A DNA stretch of 64,000 bases, taken from assembly GCF_030161895.1 (NCBI RefSeq), contig NZ_BSVB01000001.1, positions 62,001 to 126,000 of the forward strand, read 5' to 3'. Position 1 is the stretch's first letter. The number at the start of each line of letters is the position of its first letter. The notes beneath the pieces are model-generated. The model was given only the letters and a program-made list of their open reading frames with translations, did no database searches and was not told the origin of the DNA. Position numbers and translations under genes: made by a program. The stretch is from Pseudolysinimonas kribbensis. Its GTDB lineage: Bacteria; Actinomycetota; Actinomycetes; Actinomycetales; Microbacteriaceae. Shown piece after piece: positions 54,203-63,783 of the stretch.

Positions 54203-54805
54203 TTCCCGCCGGGCCCGAGCGCCCAGAGCGACCGGAGTCGCGTTCGCCTGCGCCGCGGTGGCGCTGCTGGTCGGGTGCAGCGCCGTTCCGATCCCGTCGG
54301 CGAGCACGCCCGTCCCGACCACGACCGGCAGCCCCACCGCGGTGGAATCCCCCGCCCCATCGACCGCCCCGACCTCGACCGGCGACCCGTCGGGCGCCTG
54401 CGATGTGCGGAACCTCCGCATGGTCTACACGCCCCACCCGCAGGACTCCGGAGCGGGGCACAGCCACTTCACACTCGTGTTCACGAACGTCGGCACGGAT
54501 GCGTGCACGCTCGACGGCTACCCCGGGCTCGTCGCGATCGACGCGGACGGGGGCGTCCTCGGAGATCACGCCGGCCAGATGACGACCGGGCAGGACCAGC
54601 CGGTCCTGCTCGCGGCGGAGGGGGAAGCGCCGACGTGGAGGTGCTGTTCACCAGTGCGGGCGTGTACGGGTGCACCGTCGTCACGGCGTACGGGCTTCGC
54701 GCCTACCTGCCGGGAACGGGCGACGGCATCTTCGCGGCGGCGGCGATCCCCGTCTGCGAGCGGAATGTCTCGCTCTTCTCCGTAGGACCCTTCCGAACCC
54801 CCTGA
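54186..54805 (+). CDS. DUF4232 lipoprotein (frame broken)
   Basis: 206 residues after adding one G near 54619. Signal peptide TGVAFACAAVALLVGC with a Cys lipobox (LLVGCS), Ser/Thr/Pro linker, then a DUF4232 domain: CDVRNLRMVYTPHPQDSGAG, HFTLVFTNVGTDACTLDGYP with GLVAIDADG. DUF4232 lipoproteins are common in actinobacteria and uncharacterised. Overlaps the previous gene by 17 bases; last gene of the PadR3 unit. Confidence 0.8.
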
Positions 54806-54842
54806 GACAGCGCACCGTCGGGGGCCGTGCGACACCGCGCTC

Positions 54843-55196
54843 TCAGCCCCGGAACGCCGCCTCGACGATCGACCGCGCGCGCGAGATGGGGATCCCGAGC
54901 GCCCGCGCCTGCTCGACAAGCGCTGCCGCCGCGCGCTGCAGTTCGGCCTCGGAGGTGTCGGATGACCAGGCGACGACCGTGCCGTTGCGGCCGTGCGTCT
55001 CGATGACGCCGGCCTGCTCGAGTTCGCGGTAGCAGCGCGCCACCGTGTTCGGGGCGAGCCCCAGGTCGTCGGCGAGCCGGCGCACGGTCGGCAGTCGCGA
55101 TCCGGATGCCAGCTCTCCCTCGTGGATCTGCGCGAGCAGCTGCACCCGCAGCTGCTCGAACGGCGGCGTCGACGACCGCGGGTCGATCCGGATCAT
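54843..55196 (-). CDS. GntR family regulator (YtrA type)
   Basis: 117 residues. GntR winged helix: PPFEQLRVQLLAQIHEGELA, SGSRLPTVRRLADDLGLAPN and TVARCYRELEQAGVIETHGR. Short C-terminal helix ELQRAAAALVEQARALGIPI is the YtrA dimerisation type, usually controlling ABC transporters. RBS GAGGAGAGGAG. The palindrome at 55217 is the probable autoregulatory site. Divergent from the RDD gene. Confidence 0.9.
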   Translation of the reverse strand: MIRIDPRSSTPPFEQLRVQLLAQIHEGELASGSRLPTVRRLADDLGLAPNTVARCYRELEQAGVIETHGRNGTVVAWSSDTSEAELQRAAAALVEQARALGIPISRARSIVEAAFRG

Positions 55197-55216
55197 CGAA
55201 GCTCCTCTCCTCGGAT

Positions 55217-55228
55217 TGTGTCAACACA
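55217..55228 (-). promoter_or_regulatory. GntR-type operator
   Basis: TGTGTCAACACA: perfect arms TGTGT and ACACA around a 2-bp centre, 21 bp upstream of gntR and 27 bp upstream of the RDD gene -10 (TACGCT, 55255-55260). Likely binding site for the adjacent regulator. Confidence 0.5.
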
Positions 55229-55266
55229 GAGTACCGGCGTGAGCGCCCATCCCCTACGCTGCCGTG

Positions 55267-55802
55267 GTGGCACGGCGCAGAGCGACGGTGCGCGCGGCCC
55301 TCCGCCGGATCGTCGCGTTCCTCATCGACTGGCTGTGCATCCTCGGCTGGGTCGCGGTCACCGCCGCCGTCGGTGTCCCCCTCTACCTCGGGGGCGTCAC
55401 GCGAGGGCTCGACACGGTCGCCCTGAACGTCATCGCGACGGTCGTCCTGGTCATCCCGGTGGTCGTCGCGGCGGCGGTTTTCGAGTCGCGCCGACGTGCG
55501 GCGACCCCGGCAAGCGCGTGCTGCACCTGGAGGTGCGCCACGGATCCCGCGCCCCCAGATTCGGCCGGGCGCTGCTGCGGAACCTCCTGAAGATCGGGGT
55601 GCCGTGGGTCATTGGGCACTCGGCCGTCTTCGTCCTCGCGACCGCCGGTCTCGCCGGCACCCCGACGCCGCCGCTCGGCTACGTGCTGCTCGTCGCCGCC
55701 TACGTGCTGCCGATCGCCTACCTCGTCAGCCTGTTCGCCGGGTCGGGTCGCGCCCTGTACGACCGGGTCGCCGGCACCCGTGTCACCCTCGTGGTCCGGT
55801 GA
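55267..55802 (+). CDS. RDD family membrane protein (frame broken)
   Basis: 178 residues after adding one base near 55509. RDD layout: RIVAFLIDWLCILGWVAVTA with the Arg-Asp pair, GLDTVALNVIATVVLVIPVV, the TPGKRVLHLEVRHGSRAP motif, then RALLRNLLKIGVPWVIGHSA and VLLVAAYVLPIAYLVSLFA ending RALYDRVAGTRVTLV. GTG 55267 six bases after TACGCT. Function of the family is mostly unknown. Confidence 0.8.
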
Positions 55803-55812
55803 GGGCGGCGGA

Positions 55813-56783
55813 ATGGAGTACTCCGTCGCGACCTACTACCGCACGTTCGCCGAGGTGGAAGCCCACGGCACATCGCCTCTCTACGAGGACTGGGCACTCG
55901 GAGTCGCCACCGAACCGGATCTGCTGGCGCTGATCGCCGCCCTCCCCGGCCGAAGCAGCAGGCGAACCTGATATTCGCGTCCGCGCGCATGATCGGCGTG
56001 CCCGAGAGACCGTTCAGCGAGGTGCGCGACATGTTCGTCGCCGAATGGGAGGCCATTTCGGCGATCGCGTCCTCTCACGCGACGCAGACCAACGAGGCCG
56101 CTCGATGCGGCACCCTCCTACCGACGATCGCCCAGATCGAGGGCCCCGTCGCTCTGATCGAGGTGCGCGCATCGGCCGGGCTCCGCCTGCTTCCCGACCG
56201 CTACAGCTATGAACTCGTCGACGGGGCGGGCTCGCGCGCGCGGCTCGACCCGATCGACGGTCCGAGCGAGGCCCTCCTGCGCTGCGAACTCCTCGGCGAA
56301 CCGTTCCCGACCCGGATGCCCGAGATCATCTGGCGGGCCGGCATCGACCTCCACCCGCTCGATCCCCGTGACACCGACGCCATCACCTGGCTCGAAACGC
56401 TCATCTGGCCGGAGCATGACGACCGGCGCACCGTACTTCGTGCGGCGGCCGGCATCGCGGCGCGGGAGATGCCGCGCGTCGTGCCGGGCGACCTGCTCGC
56501 CGAGCTGCCGCGCGTAGCCGCCGAGGCGCCCGACGACGCCACTCTCGTGGTGTTCCACTCCGCCGTGCTCGCGTATCTCGACGCGGAGCAGCGCGCGGAC
56601 TTTCGCCGACTCGTCACCGGCATCCCGGCGATATGGATCGCCAATGAGGGCTCCGGCGTCACGCCAGGTGTGGCCGAACGGCTCCGTCCGGGAGCAGTGC
56701 GCCGGGGAGAGTTCGTGGTCGCCGTGGACGGCATCCCGGTCGCTGCCGCCTCGCCGCACGGCCGCTATCGACGAGCGCTGTGA
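55813..56783 (+). CDS. DUF2332 domain-containing protein (frame broken)
   Basis: 323 residues after adding one base near 55949. EYSVATYYRTFAEVEAHGTS, PLYEDWALGVATEPDLLAL starts it; RTQTNEAARC-like HATQTNEAARCGTLLPTIAQ, PIALIEVGASAGLNL-like GPVALIEVRASAGLRLLPDR, and DATLVVFHSAVLAYLD follow. These are the hallmarks of DUF2332, a Rossmann-like methyltransferase-related family of unknown activity. Ten bases after the RDD gene. Confidence 0.8.
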
Positions 56784-56884
56784 CCCCGCGGCGAACGTGG
56801 GCCGTGGACGGTGGGCTCGGGCGACGTCCCGATCGAGCAGGATCCGAGAAGTGCCCCGGCCGATCCCACCCGCAGAATGAGGTC

Positions 56885-57322
56885 ATGAGCGACACGAAGA
56901 AGACCACGAAGGGTTTCAGCGCCGACGAACGCGCCGCCATGCGGCAGCGCGCGAAGGAGCTGAAGGCGCAGGAGTCCGACGCGGAGGCGCTGCAGGCCGT
57001 GCTCGACAAGATCGAATCGCTCGACGAGCCCGACCGCACCAACGCCCGCCGCATCCACGAGATCATCACGACGACCGCACCGACGTTGCGGCCGAAGCTC
57101 TTCTACGGCAGCCCCGCCTACGCCCGCCCCGACGGCAAGGTGGTCTGCTTCTACCAGGAGCGCGCCAAGTTCAAGGTGCGCTACGGCAATTTCGCCTTCT
57201 TCGAGTCGGCGCAGCTCGACGACGGCACGATGTGGCCGACCGCGTGGGCGATCACCGAGCTGAGCGCAGCCGACGAGAAGCTGGTCGCGACGATCATCGC
57301 CAAGGCCGCCGGCGACCAATAG
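56885..57322 (+). CDS. DUF1801-like protein
   Basis: 145 residues. A Lys-rich helical N-terminus (GFSADERAAMRQRAKELKAQ) precedes the YdhG-like/DUF1801 core: IHEIITTTAPTLRPKLFYGS, PAYARPDGKVVCFYQERAKF, KVRYGNFAFFES and MWPTAWAITELSAADEKLVA. Small cytoplasmic proteins of unknown function, related to iron-chaperone-like folds. Intact. Confidence 0.8.
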   Translation: MSDTKKTTKGFSADERAAMRQRAKELKAQESDAEALQAVLDKIESLDEPDRTNARRIHEIITTTAPTLRPKLFYGSPAYARPDGKVVCFYQERAKFKVRYGNFAFFESAQLDDGTMWPTAWAITELSAADEKLVATIIAKAAGDQ

Positions 57323-57346
57323 GCGGTGGGCGTCGGGCCCGGCCGT

Positions 57347-57850
57347 TCAGCGGCGGATCTCGATCAGGATGACCCAGGTGTTGAGCACGGCGACCAGGAA
57401 CGCGAGTGCGAAGCCCACCGCGGTCAGCACGAGCCCCGCCGTCGTGAGCCCCGCCAGCAGCAGCACGCCCCCGATCGCGCATACGAGGACCGGGATGACG
57501 CCCACGACCGCGCGGATGACGCGCTCGAACGGGGTGGTGATCTCCCCGTGGCCGCCGGCATCGCGCAGCAGGCGCACCATCGAATCCGTCGCGAATCCGA
57601 CCGCGCCGAGCGAGCAGACCAGCACGACGACACCGAGCCAGACGGCGTCCAGCCCCGGGATCAGCGCGAGCACCGAGATCACGACGACGATCGACAGGCT
57701 CGAGATGGTCGCGGCCGCCCGCGACGGCATCGAGGCGATCCTGACGATCGACTCGACATTGACCGACATCGCGACGATGAGCAGCCCCACGAGGGCTGCC
57801 GACGCCCCCGCCGCGGCGGTGAAGAACGGCACCCACGTGGCGAGGTCCAC
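57347..57850 (-). CDS. integral membrane protein, four spans
   Basis: 167 residues: PFFTAAAGASAALVGLLIVA, SSLSIVVVISVLALIPGL, WLGVVVLVCSLGAVGFA, VIRAVVGVIPVLVCAIGGVL and LVLTAVGFALAFLVAVLNTW. No charged pocket or motif that gives a function. Related uncharacterised membrane proteins are common in actinobacteria. Divergent from the next small gene by 52 bp. Confidence 0.75.
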   Translation of the reverse strand: MDLATWVPFFTAAAGASAALVGLLIVAMSVNVESIVRIASMPSRAAATISSLSIVVVISVLALIPGLDAVWLGVVVLVCSLGAVGFATDSMVRLLRDAGGHGEITTPFERVIRAVVGVIPVLVCAIGGVLLLAGLTTAGLVLTAVGFALAFLVAVLNTWVILIEIRR

Positions 57851-57902
57851 GCGGTCAGCCTAGGGGCTGGCCCGGCGGCACCTGACCCGCCACGATGGGC
57901 GG

Positions 57903-57983
57903 ATGTACATCGCGCTCGTGCTCGCGCAGACGATCGTGCTCATGGCGATCTTCGTCGCCGCGTCGATCCTGCACCGCGGATGA
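57903..57983 (+). CDS. 26-residue membrane peptide
   Basis: MYIALVLAQTIVLMAIFVAA then SILHRG: one transmembrane helix. Its stop overlaps the ATG of the flavoprotein gene (ATGA), which argues it is translated. Could be a leader peptide for coupling or a small membrane subunit. No homology known. Confidence 0.4.
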   Translation: MYIALVLAQTIVLMAIFVAASILHRG

Positions 57984-59264
57984 CGGCCGACGCGCCCGGG
58001 GTCGGCCGCCGCACCCAGTCCGAGATCTTCCGGGCGGGCGTCTCGGGCATCCGGCCGCGGATCCCCACCCGCTGGGATGCGCTCGTCGAGCAGGCGCGGC
58101 GCCGACTCCCGGACGACGCGTGGGCCTACCTCGCCGGCTCGAGCGGCACCGAGGCGACCGCGGCCGCCAACGCGGCCGCGTTCGACCGCTACCGGATCGT
58201 GCCCCGGATGCTCGTCGACACCACCGGCCGCGACCTCTCGATCGAGCTTCTCGGCACGCGTCTGCCGACGCCGCTGGTGATCGCACCGGTGGGCGTGCTC
58301 GAGCTCGCGCACCGCGACGCGGATCTCGCCATCGCGCGCGCCGCGGCGGGGTTCGGCATCCCGACGGTGCTGTCGAATCAGGCGTCGATCCCGATGGAGC
58401 GCGTGGCCGCGGACCCGGAGCGGACGCGGCGCGGCGGTGGGCCGCTGTGGTTCCAGCTCTACTGGTCGAGCTCCGACGAGCTCGTCGAGAGCCTCGTGCA
58501 CCGCGCCGAGGCGATCGGCGCGACCGCGCTCGTCGTGACGCTCGACACGACCCAGCTCGGGTGGCGCCCCCGCGATCTCGACCGCGCCTTCCTGCCGTTC
58601 ATCCGCGGCATGGGCATCGCGCAGTACACGAGCGACCCGGTCTTTCAGCGGCTGTCCCGCGACCGGCCGCCGTCGACCGAGAGCACGCGCATCACGCCGT
58701 CCGCGATCCGCACGCTGCTCGGGCTCCGACGCCGCCGCGTCGCCCCCGCGACGTCCAGACCTTCCTCGACGTCTTCTCCCGCTCCGACCTCACCTGGACG
58801 CACCTGGCGTGGCTGCGTTCGATCACCACGTTGCCGATCCTGCTCAAGGGGATCCAGCATCCGGATGACGCCCGCCGAGCCCTCGACGCCGGCGTCGACG
58901 GCGTCTGGGTCTCCAACCACGCCGGCCGCCAGGTCGACGGTGCGATCGCCTCCTCGACGCCCTGCCGCTCGTGGCCGATGCGATCGGCGGATCGGCGCCC
59001 ATCGTCTTCGACAGCGGGGTGCGCGGCGGCGCCGACGTGCTGCGCGCGCTGGCGCTCGGGGCCACGGCCGTCGCCGTCGCGCATCCGTGGATCTACGGCC
59101 TCGCCATCGCCGGCGAGGAGGGCGCCCGCGAGGCCCTTCGCAACGTGCTCGCCGAGTTCGATCTGACTCTCGGGTTGAGCGGCCACCGGTCCCCCGCCGA
59201 GCTGGACCGCGACAGCCTCGCGATCACTCCACCAGGAGGCGATGCGCCGTCCCCGCATCGATGA
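57980..59264 (+). CDS. FMN-dependent alpha-hydroxy acid dehydrogenase/oxidase family protein (frame broken twice)
   Basis: 428 residues after adding one base near 58744 and one near 58947. TIM-barrel of the L-lactate oxidase / lactate 2-monooxygenase family: AWAYLAGSSGTEATAAANAA, TPLVIAPVGVLELAH, PLWFQLYWSSSDELVESLVH, PILLKGIQHPDDARRALDAG and VDGVWVSNHAGRQVDGA with the catalytic His. PIVFDSGVRGGADVLRALAL binds the FMN phosphate. Substrate may be lactate. Converges with the SorC gene, overlapping 41 bases. Confidence 0.88.
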
Positions 59265-60188
59265 CGAGGTCGGTCACGAATCGCCCGGCCAGCGCCCCGC
59301 GGATGCTCGGCAGCTTCGACTCCCCCGAGACGACGCAGACCCGCCGCGGCACCCGGCGCAGCTCCTCCGGCTCCGGGCCGGTCGCGCGCTCGTTGAGCGG
59401 GATGCCGTCCGTGCTCCCGTCCTCGCGGTAGAAGACCGTCGCGATGTCGCCCACGACGCCGTGGTTCTGCAGCGACCGCAGCTCGTCGTCGTCGAGGTAC
59501 CCGGCCGTGTACACGTGGCTCGGCAACGTGCCGCCGGGGGCCCCGAGCCCGAACAGGGCGACGTCGATCCGCCGCTGCATGTCGAGCACGCGGCGCACGC
59601 TCCGCTCCTCCACATCGCCGCCTTCGCCTCCGCGTGATCGAAGAACGCGGGCACCGGGAACTGCTGCACCACCGCGCCGAAGGCGTCGGCGAAGCGCTGC
59701 AGGATCTCGCTCGCGTAGATGATGCCCGTCGTGTGCGGGTTGCCCGCGCCGTTGAGCTGCACGATCTGCGCATTGTGGGTCGGCTTCTCGACCAGGTGCC
59801 GGCTCACGGCGCTCATCGTCGCGCCCCAGGCGATGCCCATCGCCATGTTCGAGTCCATGTACTGGCCGATGATCCGCGCGGTGTACAGGGCCACCCGTTC
59901 TCGGCGATCCACGTCGGAGGTGTCGTCCGGCATCGGCACGACGTGCACGACCACCCCGTACCGGCGGCGCAGCTCGCGCTCCAGCCGGCTCGGCATGTCC
60001 TGTGGCGACCGCACCCGGATCTCGACCAGCCCGGTGTCCCGAGCGGAGGAGAGCAGGCGCGACACCGACGATCGCGAGACGCCGAGCTCGTGCGCGATGG
60101 CATCCATGGTGAGGTCCTGCTGGTAGTAGAGGCGCGCCGCCGTCAGCGCGTCGCGGGTTCGGGCGTCCGCCGCTTGGTCGAGAGTCAC
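59224..60188 (-). CDS. SorC family sugar-binding transcriptional regulator (frame broken)
   Basis: 321 residues after adding one base near 59611. HTH: ARLYYQQDLTMDAIAHELGV then SRSSVSRLLSSARDTGLVEI. The effector domain follows with GIAWGATMSAVSRHLVEKP, NGAGNPHTTGIIYASEILQR, and VALFGLGAPGG and GDIATVFYREDGS, typical of phosphosugar sensors. GTG start. Divergent from glpD with a palindrome between, so it probably controls glycerol-3-phosphate use. Confidence 0.88.
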
Positions 60189-60198
60189 GGCACCATTC

Positions 60199-60212
60199 TG
60201 CACATATGTGCA
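60199..60212 (+). promoter_or_regulatory. palindromic operator between sorC and glpD
   Basis: TGCACATATGTGCA is a perfect 14-bp palindrome 11 bp upstream of the sorC start and 62 bp upstream of glpD. Likely SorC operator; it could serve both divergent genes. Confidence 0.6.
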
Positions 60213-60274
60213 CGCCCCTCGGCAGAAACGTGCGCGGGGAGCGAGACTGGGGTGGATCACCCGAACGGAGCAGC

Positions 60275-61996
60275 ATGCCGCGCACCACCTCCACCCCCGT
60301 CCCGCGTCCGCAGGTCGACGCGCTGACCTCGCGGCCCACGGCCGACGTGGTGGTGATCGGCGGGGGCATCAACGGGATCGCGACGTTCCGCGACCTGGCG
60401 CTGCAGGGGGTGGATGTCGTGCTCGTCGAGCGCGGCGACTGGGCGTCGGGCGCATCGTCCGCCTCCTCGCACATGATCCACGGCGGCGTGCGCTACCTCG
60501 AGAACGGCGAGTTCCGGCTCGTGCGCGAGGCCGTGCAGGAGCGCAACCGGCTGTTGCGCAACGCACGGCACTACGTGCATCCGCTGCCGACGACCATCCC
60601 GATCTTCTCCACCTTCTCCGGCCTGCTGGCCGCGCCGCTGCGCTTCCTCACCCACCGGCAGCGTTCGACGCGCGAGCGCGGCGCGTTGCTCATCAAGCTC
60701 GGTCTCACGATCTACGACGGGTTCTCGCGCGACGGCGGCACCCAGCCACGCCACCGCTTCCTCGGCCGCCGCAAGGCGCTCGCCGAGATGCCGGAGCTGA
60801 ACCCGGACCTCAAGTACACGGCCACCTACTTCGACGCGTCGATGCACGACCCGGAGCGCCTCGCGCTCGACGTACTGCTCGACGGGATCGCCGCCGGCGG
60901 GCGCGCCGCCAACTACGTCGAGGCGATCGGCGCATCCGCCGACGGCGCCGGCATCCGGGTGCGCGACCTCGCCGATGGCGCCGAGTTCGACCTCGCCGCC
61001 CGCGTCGTCGTCAACGCCTCGGGACCGTGGACCGACCTCACCAACGACGCCCTCGGCCGACCGACCCGGTACATGGGCGGCACCAAGGGCTCGCACATCG
61101 TGCTCAACCACGCCGAGCTCCTGGCGGCGACCCACGGACGCGAGCTGTTCTTCGAGAACGACGACGGCCGGATCGTGCTCATCTACCCGCTCAAGGGCCG
61201 GGTCATGGTCGGCACGACCGACATCGACGCCGACCCGCGCGAGCCCGCGGTGTGCACCGAGGAGGAGGTCGACTACTTCTTCGGTCTCGTGCACCACGTG
61301 CTGCCGGGCATCCGCCTCGATCGCTCGCAGATCGTCTACAAGTTCGCCGGCATCCGGCCCCTGCCGCACCACGACGACGAGGCGCCCGGCTTCGTCTCGC
61401 GGGACTACCGCATCGAGCCGACCGAACTCGGTGGCGGCCGGCTGCTGCTGAGCCTCGTCGGCGGCAAGTGGACGACCTTCCGCGCCCTCGGCGCGCACAT
61501 GGCCGACCTGGTGCTCGACCGGCTCGGGATGCCGCGGCGCACCGGCACCGAGAATCTCGCGATCGGCGGAGGCGCCGGCTTCCCGGCCGCCGACGGCGCC
61601 CGGGATACCTGGATCGCCGAGCACGCGGGTCGTGTCGATGCGCGCCGCGCCGGCCGGCTGCTCGCCCGCTACGGCACGCGGGCGGTCGACGTCATGGCCG
61701 CGCTCGGCGACGACGACGTCATGCTGGCCCACCTCGAGGGGTACTCGCGCGACGAGGTGCGCCACGTCGCCCGAACGGAGCACGTGGTGCATCTCGGCGA
61801 CCTCGTCTACCGCCGCACCAGCGCGGCCTTCGCGGGGGTCGTCACCGCCGATCTTCTCGACGAGCTCGCGGAGATCGCGGGCGACGCGCTCGGCTGGTCC
61901 CGGCAGCGCCGTGCGCGCGAGGTGGCCGAGGCGACCGCCGACCTCGCCGCGCGGCACGACGTGACGCTCGCGGGTGCGCCCGCCCGGGCGGACTGA
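60275..61996 (+). CDS. glpD: glycerol-3-phosphate dehydrogenase (FAD-dependent)
   Basis: 573 residues, intact. Oxidises sn-glycerol-3-phosphate to DHAP and passes electrons to menaquinone at the membrane. FAD-binding DVVVIGGGINGIATFRDLAL, VLVERGDWASGASSASSHMI, HGGVRYLENGEFRLVREAV; the signature GTTDIDADPREPAVCTEEEV, FAGIRPLPHHDDEAP and SLVGGKWTTFRALGAHMADL. A C-terminal DAO_C helical domain. ACGGAG before ATG. Regulated probably by the divergent SorC protein. Confidence 0.93.
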   Translation: MPRTTSTPVPRPQVDALTSRPTADVVVIGGGINGIATFRDLALQGVDVVLVERGDWASGASSASSHMIHGGVRYLENGEFRLVREAVQERNRLLRNARHYVHPLPTTIPIFSTFSGLLAAPLRFLTHRQRSTRERGALLIKLGLTIYDGFSRDGGTQPRHRFLGRRKALAEMPELNPDLKYTATYFDASMHDPERLALDVLLDGIAAGGRAANYVEAIGASADGAGIRVRDLADGAEFDLAARVVVNASGPWTDLTNDALGRPTRYMGGTKGSHIVLNHAELLAATHGRELFFENDDGRIVLIYPLKGRVMVGTTDIDADPREPAVCTEEEVDYFFGLVHHVLPGIRLDRSQIVYKFAGIRPLPHHDDEAPGFVSRDYRIEPTELGGGRLLLSLVGGKWTTFRALGAHMADLVLDRLGMPRRTGTENLAIGGGAGFPAADGARDTWIAEHAGRVDARRAGRLLARYGTRAVDVMAALGDDDVMLAHLEGYSRDEVRHVARTEHVVHLGDLVYRRTSAAFAGVVTADLLDELAEIAGDALGWSRQRRAREVAEATADLAARHDVTLAGAPARAD

Positions 61997-62002
61997 CCCG
62001 CC

Positions 62003-63055
62003 TCAGGCGCCGGCGGCCGCCAGCCAGGCGTCGAGCTTGGCCGTCGCGGCACCGGAGTCGATCGCCTCGGCGGCCACCGCGATCTGCTCGCGGAAGCGCT
62101 CCCGGATGTCGCGCTCGCCGTCGAGGTGATCGTGGGCGAGCCGCCACGCGATCAGCCCGGCGGCGGCGTTCAGCAGCACGATGTCCCGCACCGCACCGTG
62201 ATCGCCCGCCAGCGCCCGGCGCACGATCGCGGCGTTGTGCGCCGCGTCCCCGCCGCGTAGATCGTCGAGCGACGCGCGCGGCAGCCCGACGTCGGCCGGG
62301 TCGAGGTCGTGCTCGGTGACCGAGCCCCGCGAGACCTCCCACAGGTGGCTGTGCCCGGTCGTCGACAGCTCGTCGAGCCCGTCGTCGCCGCGGAACACGA
62401 GCGCCGTGGCACCACGGGTCTGGAAGACGCCCACGACGAGGGGCACCTTGTCGAGCGCGGCCACACCGACCGCCGAGGCCTCCGGGCGCGCGGGGTTGCA
62501 CAGCGGCCCGAGGAAGTTGAAGACGGTCGGGATGCCGAGCTCGGCCCGCGTGGGGCCCGCGTTCTTGAACCCCGGGTGGAAGAACGACGCGAACGCGAAG
62601 GTGATGCCGACCTCGTCGAGCACCCGCGCCACGCGTTCCGGATCCAGCTGCATGTCGAGCCCCAGCGCGGCGAGCACGTCCGACGATCCGGATGCCGAGG
62701 ACGCCGCGCGGTTCCCGTGCTTCACGACCCGCGCGCCGGCCGCCGCGGCGACGATCGCGGCCATCGTCGAGACGTTGACGGTCCCCAAGCGGTCGCCCCC
62801 GGTGCCGACGATGTCGAGCGCCATCGGGTCGACATCCAGTGGGAGCGCGTGCGCCAGCACGGCGTCGCGGAAGCCCACGATCTCATCCACCGTCTCGCCC
62901 TTGGCGCGCAGCGCCACGAGCAGGCCCGACAGCTGCGACGGCGTCGCGCGACCCGCCATGACCTCCTCCATCGCCCAGGAGGCCTCGGCGATCGAGAGGT
63001 CGGCACCGGCGAGCAACTGGGTGAGGATGGCCGGCCAGGCCAGTTCGGTGGGCAT
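62003..63055 (-). CDS. trpD: anthranilate phosphoribosyltransferase
   Basis: 350 residues. Transfers phosphoribose from PRPP to anthranilate in tryptophan synthesis. PRPP loop [37 protein letters not shown] anthranilate/metal region, [43 protein letters not shown] 63055 lies seven bases after TAACAT on the minus strand. trpD divergent from ctaE is the arrangement in mycobacteria and other actinobacteria. Intact. Confidence 0.93.
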   Translation of the reverse strand: MPTELAWPAILTQLLAGADLSIAEASWAMEEVMAGRATPSQLSGLLVALRAKGETVDEIVGFRDAVLAHALPLDVDPMALDIVGTGGDRLGTVNVSTMAAIVAAAAGARVVKHGNRAASSASGSSDVLAALGLDMQLDPERVARVLDEVGITFAFASFFHPGFKNAGPTRAELGIPTVFNFLGPLCNPARPEASAVGVAALDKVPLVVGVFQTRGATALVFRGDDGLDELSTTGHSHLWEVSRGSVTEHDLDPADVGLPRASLDDLRGGDAAHNAAIVRRALAGDHGAVRDIVLLNAAAGLIAWRLAHDHLDGERDIRERFREQIAVAAEAIDSGAATAKLDAWLAAAGA

Positions 63056-63145
63056 GGCCACGATGTTATTGGCCCGACATCGCTCTGCGGCCCCCGGCGA
63101 GGCGAATGGCCCTCAGGGGTGATCGCATCGGCCATAATGGACAAC

Positions 63146-63778
63146 GTGAGTTCGACGTCGTTGGCCCCCTCGAGCGCCCCGGTCATCAACCGGCCCAACG
63201 TCACGCAGGTGGGCGTCATCGTCTGGCTCGGCAGCGAGGTCATGTTCTTCGCCGGCCTGTTCGCGATCTACTTCACGCTCCGGTCGACGTCCCCCGGGCT
63301 GTGGGAGCACCAGACGGCCAAGCTCGAGGTGCCGTATGCGCTCGTCAACACGCTGATCCTGGTCGCCTCGTCATTCACCTGCCAGGCGGGCGTCTTCGCC
63401 GCCGAGCGGTTGCAGGCCCGCCGCACCGGATCCGTGCTCCAGTTCTGGAAGTGGGGCACGGTCGAGTGGTTCTACCTGACATTCGCCATGGGCGCGGTCT
63501 TCGTCACCGGTCAGGTGTTCGAGTACGCGAACCTCGTCACCGAGCACGTCGACTTCACCGGTGACTCCTACGGGTCGGCCTTCTACCTGACCACCGGGTT
63601 CCACGCGATGCACGTGACGGGCGGCCTCATCGCCTTCCTGCTCACGATCGGCCGGATCTTCGCGGTCAAGAACTTCACGCACAAGGAGGCGACCACCGCC
63701 ATCGTCGTGTCGTACTACTGGCACTTCGTCGACGTGGTGTGGATCGGCCTGTTCCTCGTGATCTACGTCCTCAAGTAA
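63146..63778 (+). CDS. ctaE: cytochrome c oxidase subunit III
   Basis: 210 residues, five membrane spans. [20 protein letters not shown] with the conserved Glu, [39 protein letters not shown] region, and [20 protein letters not shown] with [20 protein letters not shown]. Part of the aa3 oxidase in the actinobacterial bc1-aa3 supercomplex. GTG 63146 seven bases after CATAAT (leaderless); ATG 63137 is an alternative. qcrC starts five bases after the stop. Confidence 0.93.
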   Translation: MSSTSLAPSSAPVINRPNVTQVGVIVWLGSEVMFFAGLFAIYFTLRSTSPGLWEHQTAKLEVPYALVNTLILVASSFTCQAGVFAAERLQARRTGSVLQFWKWGTVEWFYLTFAMGAVFVTGQVFEYANLVTEHVDFTGDSYGSAFYLTTGFHAMHVTGGLIAFLLTIGRIFAVKNFTHKEATTAIVVSYYWHFVDVVWIGLFLVIYVLK

Positions 63779-63783
63779 CCCGC

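Noticed and set aside
60257..61957. 566-codon minus-strand frame opposite glpD
   Set aside because: Shadow of a well-supported gene; no motif or start signal.
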